Assembly: GCA_002452745.1 (NCBI GenBank)
Contig: DKFC01000077.1
Coordinates: 1-29,764 of the forward strand
DNA length: 29,764 nucleotides
DNA from: Firmicutes bacterium UBA6806
Lineage (GTDB): Bacteria; Bacillota; Clostridia; Peptostreptococcales; Acidaminobacteraceae
Direction: 5' to 3'
Below are positions 8,721-17,352 of the stretch, piece by piece (position 1 is the stretch's first letter; every line of letters begins with the position of its first letter). The notes beneath the pieces are model-generated. The model saw only the letters and a program-made list of their open reading frames with translations, searched no databases and was not told the origin of the DNA. The position numbers and the translations under genes are program-made.

Positions 8721-9280
8721 TGGGTTATTTCGTTCACGAAAGCAGTTATGTTGATGATCACGTTTCAATTGGAGATGCCACCAAAGTATGGCATTTTTGT
8801 CATATTCAAAAGGGTGCAGTAATTGGGAAAAGTTGTTCTTTGGGGCAAAATGTAAACGTGTCTAACAATGTTCAGATCGGAAATCACGTTAAAATTCAAA
8901 ACAATGTGTCAATCTATGAAGGCGTTGAGCTTGAGGACTATGTGTTCTGTGGCCCTTCAATGGTTTTTACAAACGATTTGACACCAAGGAGCAAATACCC
9001 AAAGGGAACTGCGGGATATAAGAAGACTTTAGTAAAATACGGGGCATCCATAGGTGCAAATGCGACGATTGTATGTGGCAATACGATTGGGAGATGGTCT
9101 ATGATTGCTTCTGGAGCAGTGGTGACCAAAGATGTACCTGACCACGCGCTAATGGCTGGCGTGCCAGCTAGGCGGATTGGATGGGTTTGTGAATGTGGAA
9201 ATCCGCTGGATGAACTGTATAAGTGCTGTGAATGCAACCGAGAATACGAAGTCGAGTATAATAATCTGAAAGAAAAATAA
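8720..9280 (+). CDS. WbpD/WlbB-like UDP-sugar 3-N-acetyltransferase
   Basis: This LbH acetyltransferase probably acetylates the 3-amino group of UDP-2-acetamido-3-amino-2,3-dideoxyglucuronate using acetyl-CoA. Hexapeptide repeats fill the protein (VSIGDATKVWHFCHIQ, SCSLGQNVNVSNNVQIGNHV, NNVSIYEGVELEDYVFCGPS), followed by MVFTNDLTPRS, ASIGANATIVCGNTIG and LMAGVPARRIGWVCECG, all characteristic of WlbB/WbpD. A Cys-rich tail (CECGNPL, YKCCECN) resembles a small zinc-binding ribbon and is common in this subgroup. At 186 aa it is full length. The start overlaps the previous stop and AAGGAAGG lies upstream. The aminotransferase that should make its substrate (WbpE) is not next to it. Confidence 0.88.
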   Translation: MGYFVHESSYVDDHVSIGDATKVWHFCHIQKGAVIGKSCSLGQNVNVSNNVQIGNHVKIQNNVSIYEGVELEDYVFCGPSMVFTNDLTPRSKYPKGTAGYKKTLVKYGASIGANATIVCGNTIGRWSMIASGAVVTKDVPDHALMAGVPARRIGWVCECGNPLDELYKCCECNREYEVEYNNLKEK

Positions 9281-9283
9281 ATC

Positions 9284-10273
9284 ATGAAAACGATTCTTGT
9301 AACAGGTGGTGCGGGATTCATTGGAAGCCACTTTATAAAAATGATACTGGATAAAAGACCAGAGTATAAAGTTATCAATATTGACAATTTAACATATGCA
9401 GGTGATCTATCAAATTTACCACAAGCCCCCAATGACAGATACAGATTTTATAAAGTGGATATCTGTGATAAAATTGGGTTAGAAAGGGTGTTTTCAAAAC
9501 ACCCTATTGATTGTGTAATCAACTTTGCGGCAGAGTCGCATGTTGATAGGAGTATCCAGTCGCCAGAAGTGTTTATTAAAACCAACGTCTTGGGCACACA
9601 AACCCTCTTGGAAGTTGCCAGAATACATTGGTCTCAAAATTGGATTCAGGGAGATACATCTGATTTGCAGTACAAAGAGGGTGTCAAGTTTGTTCAGATA
9701 TCCACGGATGAGGTCTATGGGAGCACGACGCCGGACTGTAAATTTACTGAATTGTCACCACTTTGTCCCAGCAGCCCATATTCTGCGTCTAAGGCTGGCG
9801 CTGATTTAATTGTATTTGCCTACTCTAAAACCTATAACATGCCGATAAACATCACAAGATGTGGCAATAACTATGGGCCCAATCAGCATGTTGAAAAACT
9901 GATTCCACTTGTTATCCAAAGAGCGCTTTCTGATGAAGAGATACCAATTTACGGTGACGGACTCCAAATGAGGGATTGGGTTTATGTTGAGGATCACTGC
10001 CTTGGTATTTTAAAAGTGCTTGAGGAGGGCAAAATAGGTTCAACATATAATATAAGTGGAGGCGATATCCTTAAGAATGTCGATGTTGCAGAGCATATTT
10101 TAAAAATACTGCAAACGTCAAAGTCGAAGGTGGTACATATAGAAGATAGAAAAGGGCATGATTACTGCTATGCACTTGACTGTTCTAAGATAACAAATGA
10201 ATTGGGATGGCAAAGGCAAGTTGATTTTGAGGATGGCCTTGTGAAAACAATAAAATGGTACAAAGGAGAGTGA
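9284..10273 (+). CDS. dTDP-glucose 4,6-dehydratase family (second copy)
   Basis: This is a second RmlB-type extended SDR with all core motifs: ILVTGGAGFIGSHF, STDEVYG, PYSASKAGADL and RCGNNYGPNQHVEKLIPL, then DGLQMRDWVYV. It is 329 aa against 351 aa for the copy at 6041 and differs throughout, so the two are not a recent duplication. It starts 3 nt after the acetyltransferase with only a poor ribosome binding site, suggesting coupling. It may be redundant, or it may act on a different nucleotide sugar; WbpB-WbpD operons do not usually need a dTDP-glucose dehydratase. The SLH-domain gene begins 4 nt after its stop. Confidence 0.9.
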   Translation: MKTILVTGGAGFIGSHFIKMILDKRPEYKVINIDNLTYAGDLSNLPQAPNDRYRFYKVDICDKIGLERVFSKHPIDCVINFAAESHVDRSIQSPEVFIKTNVLGTQTLLEVARIHWSQNWIQGDTSDLQYKEGVKFVQISTDEVYGSTTPDCKFTELSPLCPSSPYSASKAGADLIVFAYSKTYNMPINITRCGNNYGPNQHVEKLIPLVIQRALSDEEIPIYGDGLQMRDWVYVEDHCLGILKVLEEGKIGSTYNISGGDILKNVDVAEHILKILQTSKSKVVHIEDRKGHDYCYALDCSKITNELGWQRQVDFEDGLVKTIKWYKGE

Positions 10274-10277
10274 CAAA

Positions 10278-11822
10278 ATGCGGTTAAAAAATGTAGTCTT
10301 GTTAATTGTACTTGGGTGCTTCTTATCTCTACCCACTTATGCAGATGGAGAGACAGGAGCAGATTTGCTTTTAAAGTATGGGTTTATATCTGGGGATAAT
10401 GGAAATGTAATGCCTGAGAAGGAACTAACCCGGGCAGAAGCAGCTGTTATTCTGGCAGAGATGAATGGCGTCAAAGCAGAAGCAGCATCTTATACTCCTG
10501 ACTCAGGATTTTCTGATGTTGCAAAGGATCAGTGGTATGCGCCTTATATTGCTTATGGAAAAGCAAAGGGATACATGGGTGGCTATCCAGATGGAACGTT
10601 TAAACCTGAAGCAGCTGTCACAGCGAAGGAATTTGCTGCTCTACTCATGAACGGGATGGGTTATCAAGGGGACTATTCTTTTGATACAGTATTGACATTT
10701 GCAGGAAACAAGAATGTAAATGTAGAGGTAAAGGGCATCAAGTTCATCAGGGGTGATGCTTTTGAAGCTCTATGGGATGCTGTTAATCAACCGTCCAAAG
10801 GATCAGAGGTTTCAATTGGCGTCAAACTTGGCAAGCTGACAAAAGCAGATGAAGGGTCAAAAAATACTGCAAGAGTGGATGATATAGTTATCTCAAAAAA
10901 TAACATAATTTCAGTTCAGTTTACGAAAAGTGTTGATAATTCAGGACAGTATGCTTTTTTATTAACTAAGTATAGCAATGCAGTACCTGTAAAAGTTACT
11001 TGGAATTATGATTATACAATAGCGTCGCTGTCATCTGCAATTCCATTTAGTTTTGGGGATTACATTTTAACGATTAGCGAACCAGGAGAAAGTATTGGAA
11101 CATCTTATAATGTCAAAGTAGAGAAACAGAAGATAGCATCTATCAAATACGACTCAGACTTGATATTGAGATTTGATGATTATATGGGCGTAATTGGCTA
11201 CAGGGCATATGATCAATATGGTGAAGATGTTACAAATACTGCGCTGGGGCAACAATTAGGATTTTATGCATCGACAGACGCAAGTGAAGTTGTTGTGGAT
11301 TCTTCAGCAGGTATTTTGGTGATAACACATGGACGATATGACGTCTCAGGGGAGTCGTTAAAGCAAAAAGAACTGGTTGAATTGGTGGCGATTGATGATA
11401 GTACTGGTTTTTCACAGTCCCAAACCTTAAAAATTTCGTCTGCGTCAACTGGTATTTACTCTATTAAAATCAATGGTGTTAAAGACAGTGAAGGAAATGG
11501 TGTTACATTATCTTATTCAAATTCAATCAGATATTATTTAGATTTGACAATTGTAGACGAGTATGGAAATTTAGTAATGTCTAAAGATATCTATGATCAT
11601 AGAGGGCCAGGAAATCAGGAACTGCTTATGGTCAGATGCATGAATCCAGATATTTGCAGTATCGTCAAAACCACAAATCCAAAAGCAGAAAATCAAGTGG
11701 CTTATCAAATTATATTCAATAAAGCACCCGATCACGATATGGATTTGTTTTTCAACGCCGTGGCACCTTTTTCTGAAAGTGGATTTAATAATGCTTCTTT
11801 GATGATAAAAGTAAAGAAATAG
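10278..11822 (+). CDS. Secreted SLH-domain surface protein (paralogue A)
   Basis: This exported wall-associated protein has a Sec signal peptide (residues 1-22, cut near TYA-DG) followed by three SLH units. The first is shortened (GFISGDNGN to LTRAEAAVILAEMNG, residues 35-64). The second is complete (FSDVAKDQWYAPYIAYGKAK, GGYPDGTFKP, VTAKEFAALLMNGMGY, residues 78-129). The third is degenerate (IRGDAFEALWDAVN, to residue 170). About 340 residues of beta-rich sequence follow, matching the - strand protein at 11914-13572 along its length. SLH domains normally bind a secondary wall polymer. GGAGAG upstream and a 4-nt gap from the second rmlB put it at the end of the glycan operon. The function of the C-terminal part is unknown. 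Confidence 0.88.
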   Translation: MRLKNVVLLIVLGCFLSLPTYADGETGADLLLKYGFISGDNGNVMPEKELTRAEAAVILAEMNGVKAEAASYTPDSGFSDVAKDQWYAPYIAYGKAKGYMGGYPDGTFKPEAAVTAKEFAALLMNGMGYQGDYSFDTVLTFAGNKNVNVEVKGIKFIRGDAFEALWDAVNQPSKGSEVSIGVKLGKLTKADEGSKNTARVDDIVISKNNIISVQFTKSVDNSGQYAFLLTKYSNAVPVKVTWNYDYTIASLSSAIPFSFGDYILTISEPGESIGTSYNVKVEKQKIASIKYDSDLILRFDDYMGVIGYRAYDQYGEDVTNTALGQQLGFYASTDASEVVVDSSAGILVITHGRYDVSGESLKQKELVELVAIDDSTGFSQSQTLKISSASTGIYSIKINGVKDSEGNGVTLSYSNSIRYYLDLTIVDEYGNLVMSKDIYDHRGPGNQELLMVRCMNPDICSIVKTTNPKAENQVAYQIIFNKAPDHDMDLFFNAVAPFSESGFNNASLMIKVKK

Positions 11823-11837
11823 AGCGAAGAAACTAAA

Positions 11838-11890
11838 AAAAATAGCCAATAGACGTTAGTGAATAAACGAATATTGGTTATTTTTTATTT
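11838..11890. terminator. Bidirectional rho-independent terminator between convergent SLH genes
   Basis: The arms AATAGCCAATA (from 11841) and TATTGGTTATT (to about 11882) pair with one G-U. The T-rich run from 11879 to 11890 serves the + strand, and the A-run at 11835-11842 gives a U-tract on the - strand. It lies between the stops of the two facing SLH genes. Confidence 0.8.
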
Positions 11891-11913
11891 CATTTAATGC
11901 AGTTGAGCTTGCT

Positions 11914-13572
11914 TTACTCTGGCACTCGTAGAGTGGCCATATAAGTTGCAAGGTTATTGCTGTCATCTGCTAAAGTGGAATATGCAGTGAACATAATAGG
12001 TGTATTGTAGACGGGCTTTTCGACAAAGTCTATTTTAAACGCAATTTCTGAGGTGTTAATTGGATGCGTTGTCTTTGTAATTTTAACAAGGGATTCATTC
12101 CCTGATTTTACAGTGAGCGTTTCTTTACCATCGGTATTTACAACATCAAGAAGGCTTGCATCTCGAACTTCATTGCCATAGGCATCAACAATAACCACAT
12201 CGAGATAGTAGTCTTTTTCAGTATCATATATGAAGTTTGCAGTATTTCCGTACTGGTCAACAATGCCATTGATTTTAACGGTGGTGATACCACTATTTGT
12301 ATCGGAGACCTTAATCATTTTATTAAAGTAAAATCCCGTCTTGGGATCGGTTACAATAATTCTAAAATGGTCGAGATCACTGAGTTTATATGAATCTGAA
12401 TCTTCAGAGCCATGCTGAATCGTTATAACACCAGTAGAATAGGATATAGAGGGTTTAGAAACACTGGTTGTAGACATGATGTCAAGGCCTTTGGCTAAAT
12501 CAGAATTCGTGATATCTTTGCCAAATTGATTGAATACCTTGAACCCGATTGTTCCCATATAGTCATTAATTCGATGTAGGTACTCGGAGTCTATGACAAC
12601 TTCATCTACTTCTTCCTTTTCTATTTTGACATAGAAAGGTCCATGAAGTGTAGGCTCTTTAGTTGAGACGTCATTCACAAGCACTTCATAATCTCCCAAT
12701 ATCATTTCTCCAGCGGTAGAAAGAGTAGCTTTGGTATCTGAGGTATTCCAATCAACATATATAGGAATTTCTATTTTGGGTTTTTCGATAACTTGATGTG
12801 TCAATCGGCTCACTGTAAATAGCATATGATCGGTATCTGAAACAGCTTTTTGAAAGCTGACTTCGATGCTTCTCCTGCCAGTGACTTCGACTTCGTAAAT
12901 AAAATCATTGAGGTTTTTTCCATCTATTTTATCTGCAATAGAAGGCGTGTAAATATCACTATTGCTATCAACGACCTCTGTGAGCTTTCCTAAATTCTGT
13001 CCAATTGTAACTTCTTCGCCCTTCATCGGCAAGTTGACGACTTCCCAAAGTGCGTCAAATGCATTTCCTCTGAGGAATGAAGCCCCAGATCCAGTAACGT
13101 GTACACCTTGTGTGGAGGCAAATCCAATAACAGAATCATAAGTATAGTCGCCATTATAACCCATGGCATTCATCATAAATGCAGCAAATTCCTGAGCAGA
13201 CACATGTTTATGAGGTCTAAAAGTTCCGTCGGGGTAACCGCCTAAATAGCCATGAGCCTCACCGTAAGAAATATAGGGGGCAAACCAGTCGTTTGCGTAG
13301 ACATCGCTAAACTTGGGTGGAAGTGCAAAGACGGAAGCCTCCAATTTGGCGTTGTTGAGCTCAGCCATAATGACAGCGACTTCTGCCCTTGTTATTGGAT
13401 TTCGAACCATTGGATCACCATTGATGCCAGTGATAAAGCCATATTTCATCAACAATTCGGCAGGCGTAGGCGCAGAATCTGAATCTGTAGTCTCGGCGAA
13501 AGACAGTGGTGATAAGCTGTTTAAGAGTAGGCAAAGGACCATTAGCATCCATGCAAATTGTTTTAATTTCAT
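11914..13572 (-). CDS. Secreted SLH-domain surface protein (paralogue B)
   Basis: This 552-aa exported protein has a signal peptide (residues 1-26, ending LSFA-ET). Its three SLH units are spaced as in the convergent gene: a shortened first unit (YGFITGINGD, ITRAEVAVIMAELN, 44-74), a full second unit (FSDVYANDWFAPYISYGEAH, GGYPDGTFRP, VSAQEFAAFMMNAMGY, 88-139) and a degenerate third (FLRGNAFDALWEVVN, to 180). The C-terminal region keeps landmarks shared with paralogue A, such as INDYMGTIGFKVFNQFGKDI and VKINGIVDQYGNT. The ribosome binding site AGGAGG lies 9 nt before the ATG on this strand. It is transcribed toward paralogue A, so the two share a terminator but not a promoter. The probable role is in the S-layer or as a wall-bound accessory protein. 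Confidence 0.88.
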   Translation of the reverse strand: MKLKQFAWMLMVLCLLLNSLSPLSFAETTDSDSAPTPAELLMKYGFITGINGDPMVRNPITRAEVAVIMAELNNAKLEASVFALPPKFSDVYANDWFAPYISYGEAHGYLGGYPDGTFRPHKHVSAQEFAAFMMNAMGYNGDYTYDSVIGFASTQGVHVTGSGASFLRGNAFDALWEVVNLPMKGEEVTIGQNLGKLTEVVDSNSDIYTPSIADKIDGKNLNDFIYEVEVTGRRSIEVSFQKAVSDTDHMLFTVSRLTHQVIEKPKIEIPIYVDWNTSDTKATLSTAGEMILGDYEVLVNDVSTKEPTLHGPFYVKIEKEEVDEVVIDSEYLHRINDYMGTIGFKVFNQFGKDITNSDLAKGLDIMSTTSVSKPSISYSTGVITIQHGSEDSDSYKLSDLDHFRIIVTDPKTGFYFNKMIKVSDTNSGITTVKINGIVDQYGNTANFIYDTEKDYYLDVVIVDAYGNEVRDASLLDVVNTDGKETLTVKSGNESLVKITKTTHPINTSEIAFKIDFVEKPVYNTPIMFTAYSTLADDSNNLATYMATLRVPE

Positions 13573-13682
13573 AGTGAATTCCTCCTGTTTAGATTATAGC
13601 ATATTCCATCCAAAAGGTTGCCATTATAGTAGGCATAAATGTGACCGTGCGGTTTTAATTCTGTTGGTGAAAGCAACAGTGT

Positions 13683-13711
13683 TTGTAATGTCTTAATATA
13701 AAGTGTATAAT
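13683..13711 (+). promoter_or_regulatory. Sigma-A-type promoter for the second glycan cluster
   Basis: TTGTAA (13683-13688) and a perfect TATAAT (13706-13711) are separated by 17 nt, about 45 nt before the dehydratase start. A small perfect hairpin (CTGTTG at 13661-13666, CAACAG at 13674-13679) lies just upstream, between this promoter and the divergent SLH gene, and could be an operator. For the divergent - strand gene, TATAAT-like boxes are readable at 13593-13598 and 13623-13628, but neither has a good -35. Confidence 0.65.
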
Positions 13712-13755
13712 TTGAAAGGAATCAATTAATTATAAGTAGGTTGTGAGGCATGGAC

Positions 13756-15678
13756 ATGAATAAAAATATTAAGATTATCGCTTTGGCGATTATAGATATC
13801 ATTGGACTAAGTGCGGCGTTTTTACTCTCCTATATGCTGAAATTTGATGGCGTCTCAAACGTCCCGTCGGAGCTCAGATTTCACCTTGTTAAGGTGCTTG
13901 TCTTTATGGTGGCTGCCAAATTTATAGTCCTTATTTTGATGAATATGTATAAGAAGTTATGGCGGTTTGCGGGGATTACGGAGATGATTGATATTATCAT
14001 CGCATGTGGTATGGGCAGTGCTGTGGTGACAGGTGCGCTCTTTTTCCTCAGCCGACACCCAGAGCTTAAAAATATTTTAATCCCCAGAAGCATTATATTG
14101 ATGGCTTTTATATTTGATGTCATCTTTATAGGTGGCAGCCGTTTTGCCTATCGCTTATTTTTTCATATAAACCCGAAGGAAGTGATTCGGCATCAGCATC
14201 AAAAGAGAGTCTTGATTTATGGCGCGGGGCAGGCTGGTGTTATGGTTTTAAAAGAACTCAATGCCCGTTCAAATCACGAATACGCTGTTATTGGTTTTAT
14301 GGATGACGACCTTTCAAAGCGAGGTCAAAAGATGCATGGACTTCACGTATTTGGCAGTAGAGACGACCTACTCAAAACACTGGTGAAAGAAAATGTGGAT
14401 ATGCTTGTCCTTGCAATGCCAAGTGCTTCAGAGAGAAGCAGGAAAGAGATTCTGAACATGGTAAAGGACACGGCTGTAAAAATCAGCATTTTGCCAAAGG
14501 TACATGACATTATAGATGGTTCAATCTCGTATTCAAGCATACGACCTGTTGAAATTGAAGATTTGCTGGGAAGGGATCAAGTTGAGCTGGACAATCAGCA
14601 AATCTCTGAGTATTTAACTGGCAAAGTGGTTCTGGTAACTGGTGGGGGTGGTTCCATTGGGTCAGAGCTGTGCAGACAGATTGTAAGGTTTAATCCGAAA
14701 AAGCTGATTATTGCCGATATTTATGAAAACAATGCCTATGAAATACAGCAAGAGCTGAGGAGAACCTATCCAAAGCAAGAACTTTTTGTGGCGATTGCCT
14801 CTGTTAGAGATAGTGTGCGAATTCAAAAACTCTTTGAAGTCCATTCTCCTGAAGTCGTCTTTCATGCGGCAGCGCATAAACATGTGCCCCTTATGGAGGA
14901 CAGCCCAGAAGAAGCTATTAAAAATAATGTGTTTGGAACTTATAATGTCGCCAATGCAGCCCAAAATACAGGGGTCAAAAAATTCGTTTTGATCTCAACG
15001 GATAAGGCAGTGAATCCAACAAATGTCATGGGGGCGTCAAAAAGGCTTTGTGAAATGGTGATTCAGGCTTTTGCCGGATCGCAGTCAAAGACCGAGTTTG
15101 TGGCAGTGCGATTTGGAAATGTCCTCGGAAGCAATGGAAGTGTTATTCCACTTTTTAAAAAGCAGATTAGAGAAGGTGGCCCTATAACGGTGACACATCC
15201 TGATATCATTCGGTATTTTATGACGATCCCAGAGGCGGCTCAGTTGGTTATCCAAGCAGGCGGTCTTGCTAGGGGCGGTGAAATTTTCGTCTTGGACATG
15301 GGTGAGCCGGTGAAAATTGACACGCTTGCCAGAGATCTCATAAAGCTCTCTGGACTCGAACCAGAGGTGGATATTAAAATAGAGTACACAGGCCTCAGAC
15401 CCGGTGAAAAACTCTATGAAGAGTTGCTTATGTCCGAAGAGGGACTGACCTCCACTGCCAACAGCAAGATTTTTATTGCAAGGCCAATGAAGTGGTCGTT
15501 GGAAGAACTCTGTCATGGGTTAGACACTTTGAGAGATGCAATTGATGCGGATCAACCGATTGTACCCGTTATAAAGGGACTTGTTCCCACTTTTAAAGAA
15601 CCTGATGAAGTCAATCAAAATTTTGGTCAAAAACAGGAGCATGATGATGTTAAAAATAATAAAATCAAAACCCTTTAG
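13756..15678 (+). CDS. Membrane-anchored UDP-sugar 4,6-dehydratase, PglF/CapD/WbpM type
   Basis: This large membrane SDR probably converts UDP-GlcNAc to UDP-4-keto-6-deoxy-HexNAc, the first step to bacillosamine, QuiNAc or FucNAc. Four N-terminal hydrophobic segments fill about residues 5-130. A first Rossmann-like region follows (VLIYGAGQAGVMVLKEL, near 155), then the catalytic SDR domain (VLVTGGGGSIGSELCRQIVR, near 293). TDKAVNPTNVMGASKR carries the Met in place of Tyr that is typical of this subfamily, and RFGNVLGSNGSVIPLF and GLRPGEKLYEELL follow. The ATG at 13750 is only 1 nt from GTGAGG, so the ATG at 13756 is preferred (640 aa). It heads a cluster with VanZ, GT4 and flippase genes and has its own promoter. 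Confidence 0.92.
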   Translation: MNKNIKIIALAIIDIIGLSAAFLLSYMLKFDGVSNVPSELRFHLVKVLVFMVAAKFIVLILMNMYKKLWRFAGITEMIDIIIACGMGSAVVTGALFFLSRHPELKNILIPRSIILMAFIFDVIFIGGSRFAYRLFFHINPKEVIRHQHQKRVLIYGAGQAGVMVLKELNARSNHEYAVIGFMDDDLSKRGQKMHGLHVFGSRDDLLKTLVKENVDMLVLAMPSASERSRKEILNMVKDTAVKISILPKVHDIIDGSISYSSIRPVEIEDLLGRDQVELDNQQISEYLTGKVVLVTGGGGSIGSELCRQIVRFNPKKLIIADIYENNAYEIQQELRRTYPKQELFVAIASVRDSVRIQKLFEVHSPEVVFHAAAHKHVPLMEDSPEEAIKNNVFGTYNVANAAQNTGVKKFVLISTDKAVNPTNVMGASKRLCEMVIQAFAGSQSKTEFVAVRFGNVLGSNGSVIPLFKKQIREGGPITVTHPDIIRYFMTIPEAAQLVIQAGGLARGGEIFVLDMGEPVKIDTLARDLIKLSGLEPEVDIKIEYTGLRPGEKLYEELLMSEEGLTSTANSKIFIARPMKWSLEELCHGLDTLRDAIDADQPIVPVIKGLVPTFKEPDEVNQNFGQKQEHDDVKNNKIKTL

Positions 15679-16165
15679 ATGGGCACTGGTTGTTTTCTGG
15701 CTTATCTTTATCTTCACAATGTCACATCTGGATGTGGCAAAGTCGTGGATGTTAACTGGACGGGTCATGGTGGCTATAGAAAAAAACACAGTTGGAACAG
15801 AGGTCAATACTGGCGGGATGACTGAAAATGAAGAAATCAGTTATTACAGCAAAAGTGAAAATGAGCGGGTTATGATTCTTCTTCGAAAGACGGCGCATGT
15901 GATTGAGTTTATGGGACTTTCCATGAGCCTGATTTATGCGCTGATGAGGACGCACCTTGTCTCTAAGAGCATGTTGCTGAGTTTCTTGATAAGTGTTGGC
16001 TATGCTGCTTTTGATGAGGCACATCAGCTCTTGATTTCGGGGCGAACAGCGAATATAAGAGATGTTGGAATAGACAGTATCGGCGTTGTTTTGGGGATAA
16101 TTCTCGTAAGGATTATCTTAGAGGTGTTATCAAAGCGAAAGGGAACGCTTGCTTATGAAAACTAA
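15647..16165 (+). CDS. VanZ-family membrane protein
   Basis: This small polytopic membrane protein belongs to the VanZ family, named for a teicoplanin-resistance accessory protein; most members have no known biochemical role and many lie in glycan loci. Conserved features are an FTMSH motif after the first membrane segment, RKTAHVIEFMGLSMSL in the middle, and FDEAHQLLISGRTANIRDVG before the last segment. It overlaps the end of the dehydratase. Three ATGs run in tandem from 15641; the AGGAG at 15635-15639 fits the third (15647) best. Its stop overlaps the next gene by 11 bp. Placement between a dehydratase and a glycosyltransferase argues for a role in wall or surface glycan assembly in this organism rather than drug resistance. 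Confidence 0.85.
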   Translation: MLKIIKSKPFRWALVVFWLIFIFTMSHLDVAKSWMLTGRVMVAIEKNTVGTEVNTGGMTENEEISYYSKSENERVMILLRKTAHVIEFMGLSMSLIYALMRTHLVSKSMLLSFLISVGYAAFDEAHQLLISGRTANIRDVGIDSIGVVLGIILVRIILEVLSKRKGTLAYEN

Positions 16166-17309
16166 GGTTGTCATTATATCAGAGACAATTATGGATGGTG
16201 TTGGGAAACACATTGTCGATGTGGTGTCTCATTTAGACCTTTCTGCATTTGAACTGACAATTATTCACAGTTCAAAGCGACTTGATTACCGTTTTTACGA
16301 GATGAAAGAGAAGCTTATTGATGTCGTTGATTTTTTTGAAGTGAACGAGTTAATTCGAGAGATTCATCCGGTGTTGGATAGCAAAGCCTTCATGCAAATC
16401 TACAAAATTTTAAAGCGGGTTCATCCTGATATTGTGCACTGTCACAGTTCCAAAGCGGGTGTGGTTGGAAGGCTTGCCGCAAGGTGTTTAGGCGTAAATC
16501 GCATCTTCTATACGCCCCATGCTTATGCGGCCCAAAATAGAACTTTATCAGATCGTAAGAAGAAGCTGTACTTGCTGGCTGAAAAATGGCTTGAAAGATT
16601 TGCCACAACTGCTGTTCTAAACGTTTCTGAAGGTGAGAGAACCTTTGCGCTTGAAAACGGAATTGGAACGGAGAGCAAACTGAGAGTGCTCTATAATTCG
16701 GTGGAACCTGCGCTTGTTAAGGAAGAGGAGAAACAATCCATAAAAGAAGCAATAGCGGGCGAATTTGGACTTTCGTCAAATAAAATTGTCATTGGAACGG
16801 TGGCAAGGTTATATACTCAGAAAAATCCGTTTGAGTTCCTTGAAATTGCAAAGCGAGTGTGTGATAAGAATTCAGATGCCGTCTTTGCTTGGATCGGCGA
16901 GGGCGAATTTCTGGAAAGTGCCCGAGAATGGGTTAAAGAGAGAGAGTTAGTAGATAGAATCCTTTTCTTAGGTCACCGCAAAGGCATTGAAAAGTATCAT
17001 ATGTGGTTTGATATTTATTTAACTTCAGCCCTATATGAAGGACTTCCATATACTTTAATCGAAGCACTTAGTGCTTCGACACCTATTGTGGCATCTGATG
17101 TCATTGGGAACAACGAGCTTGTCATTCATGAGAAGACAGGTTATTTGTACAGCCTTGGAGAGTGTGATAAAGCGGTTATGTATCTTCAAAAGTTGATTGA
17201 AACCCCCACGCTCAGAGAGGAGATGGGAAATGAGGGGCATGCTCTTTTTAAGGAGAAGTTTGATTTGGATAAAATGATTCAGCAATATGTTGAGCTTTAC
17301 AGAATGTAG
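16155..17309 (+). CDS. Family 4 glycosyltransferase (GT-B)
   Basis: This is a retaining GT-B glycosyltransferase that probably transfers a HexNAc-type residue onto a lipid-linked acceptor at the inner membrane face. The N-terminal half has a Gly-rich loop near residue 15 (DGVGKHI) and VHCHSSKAGVVGRLAA near residue 98. The C-terminal donor domain has IGTVARLYTQKNP near residue 215, and EGLPYTLIEALSASTPIVAS near residue 296 with the E-x7-E motif. At 384 aa it is full length. A TTG at 16149 is possible, but the ATG at 16155 fits the family start and AAAGGGA upstream. It is translationally coupled to the VanZ gene. Since the PglF-type gene is in the same operon, the likely donor is a deoxy-amino sugar or the acceptor carries one; this is inference. 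Confidence 0.9.
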   Translation: MKTKVVIISETIMDGVGKHIVDVVSHLDLSAFELTIIHSSKRLDYRFYEMKEKLIDVVDFFEVNELIREIHPVLDSKAFMQIYKILKRVHPDIVHCHSSKAGVVGRLAARCLGVNRIFYTPHAYAAQNRTLSDRKKKLYLLAEKWLERFATTAVLNVSEGERTFALENGIGTESKLRVLYNSVEPALVKEEEKQSIKEAIAGEFGLSSNKIVIGTVARLYTQKNPFEFLEIAKRVCDKNSDAVFAWIGEGEFLESAREWVKERELVDRILFLGHRKGIEKYHMWFDIYLTSALYEGLPYTLIEALSASTPIVASDVIGNNELVIHEKTGYLYSLGECDKAVMYLQKLIETPTLREEMGNEGHALFKEKFDLDKMIQQYVELYRM

Positions 17310-17352
17310 TTTTTATATTTATTAAAAATTTCTTAGATGTTTGCCAGTTCGA

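Noticed and set aside
8938..9432. A 164-aa frame on the - strand
   Set aside because: It is antisense to the WbpD-like gene and the second rmlB, both of which have clear family motifs; the translation looks low-complexity and unrelated to any family I know.
15085..15516. A 143-aa frame on the - strand
   Set aside because: It is the shadow of the PglF/CapD-type dehydratase coding strand.
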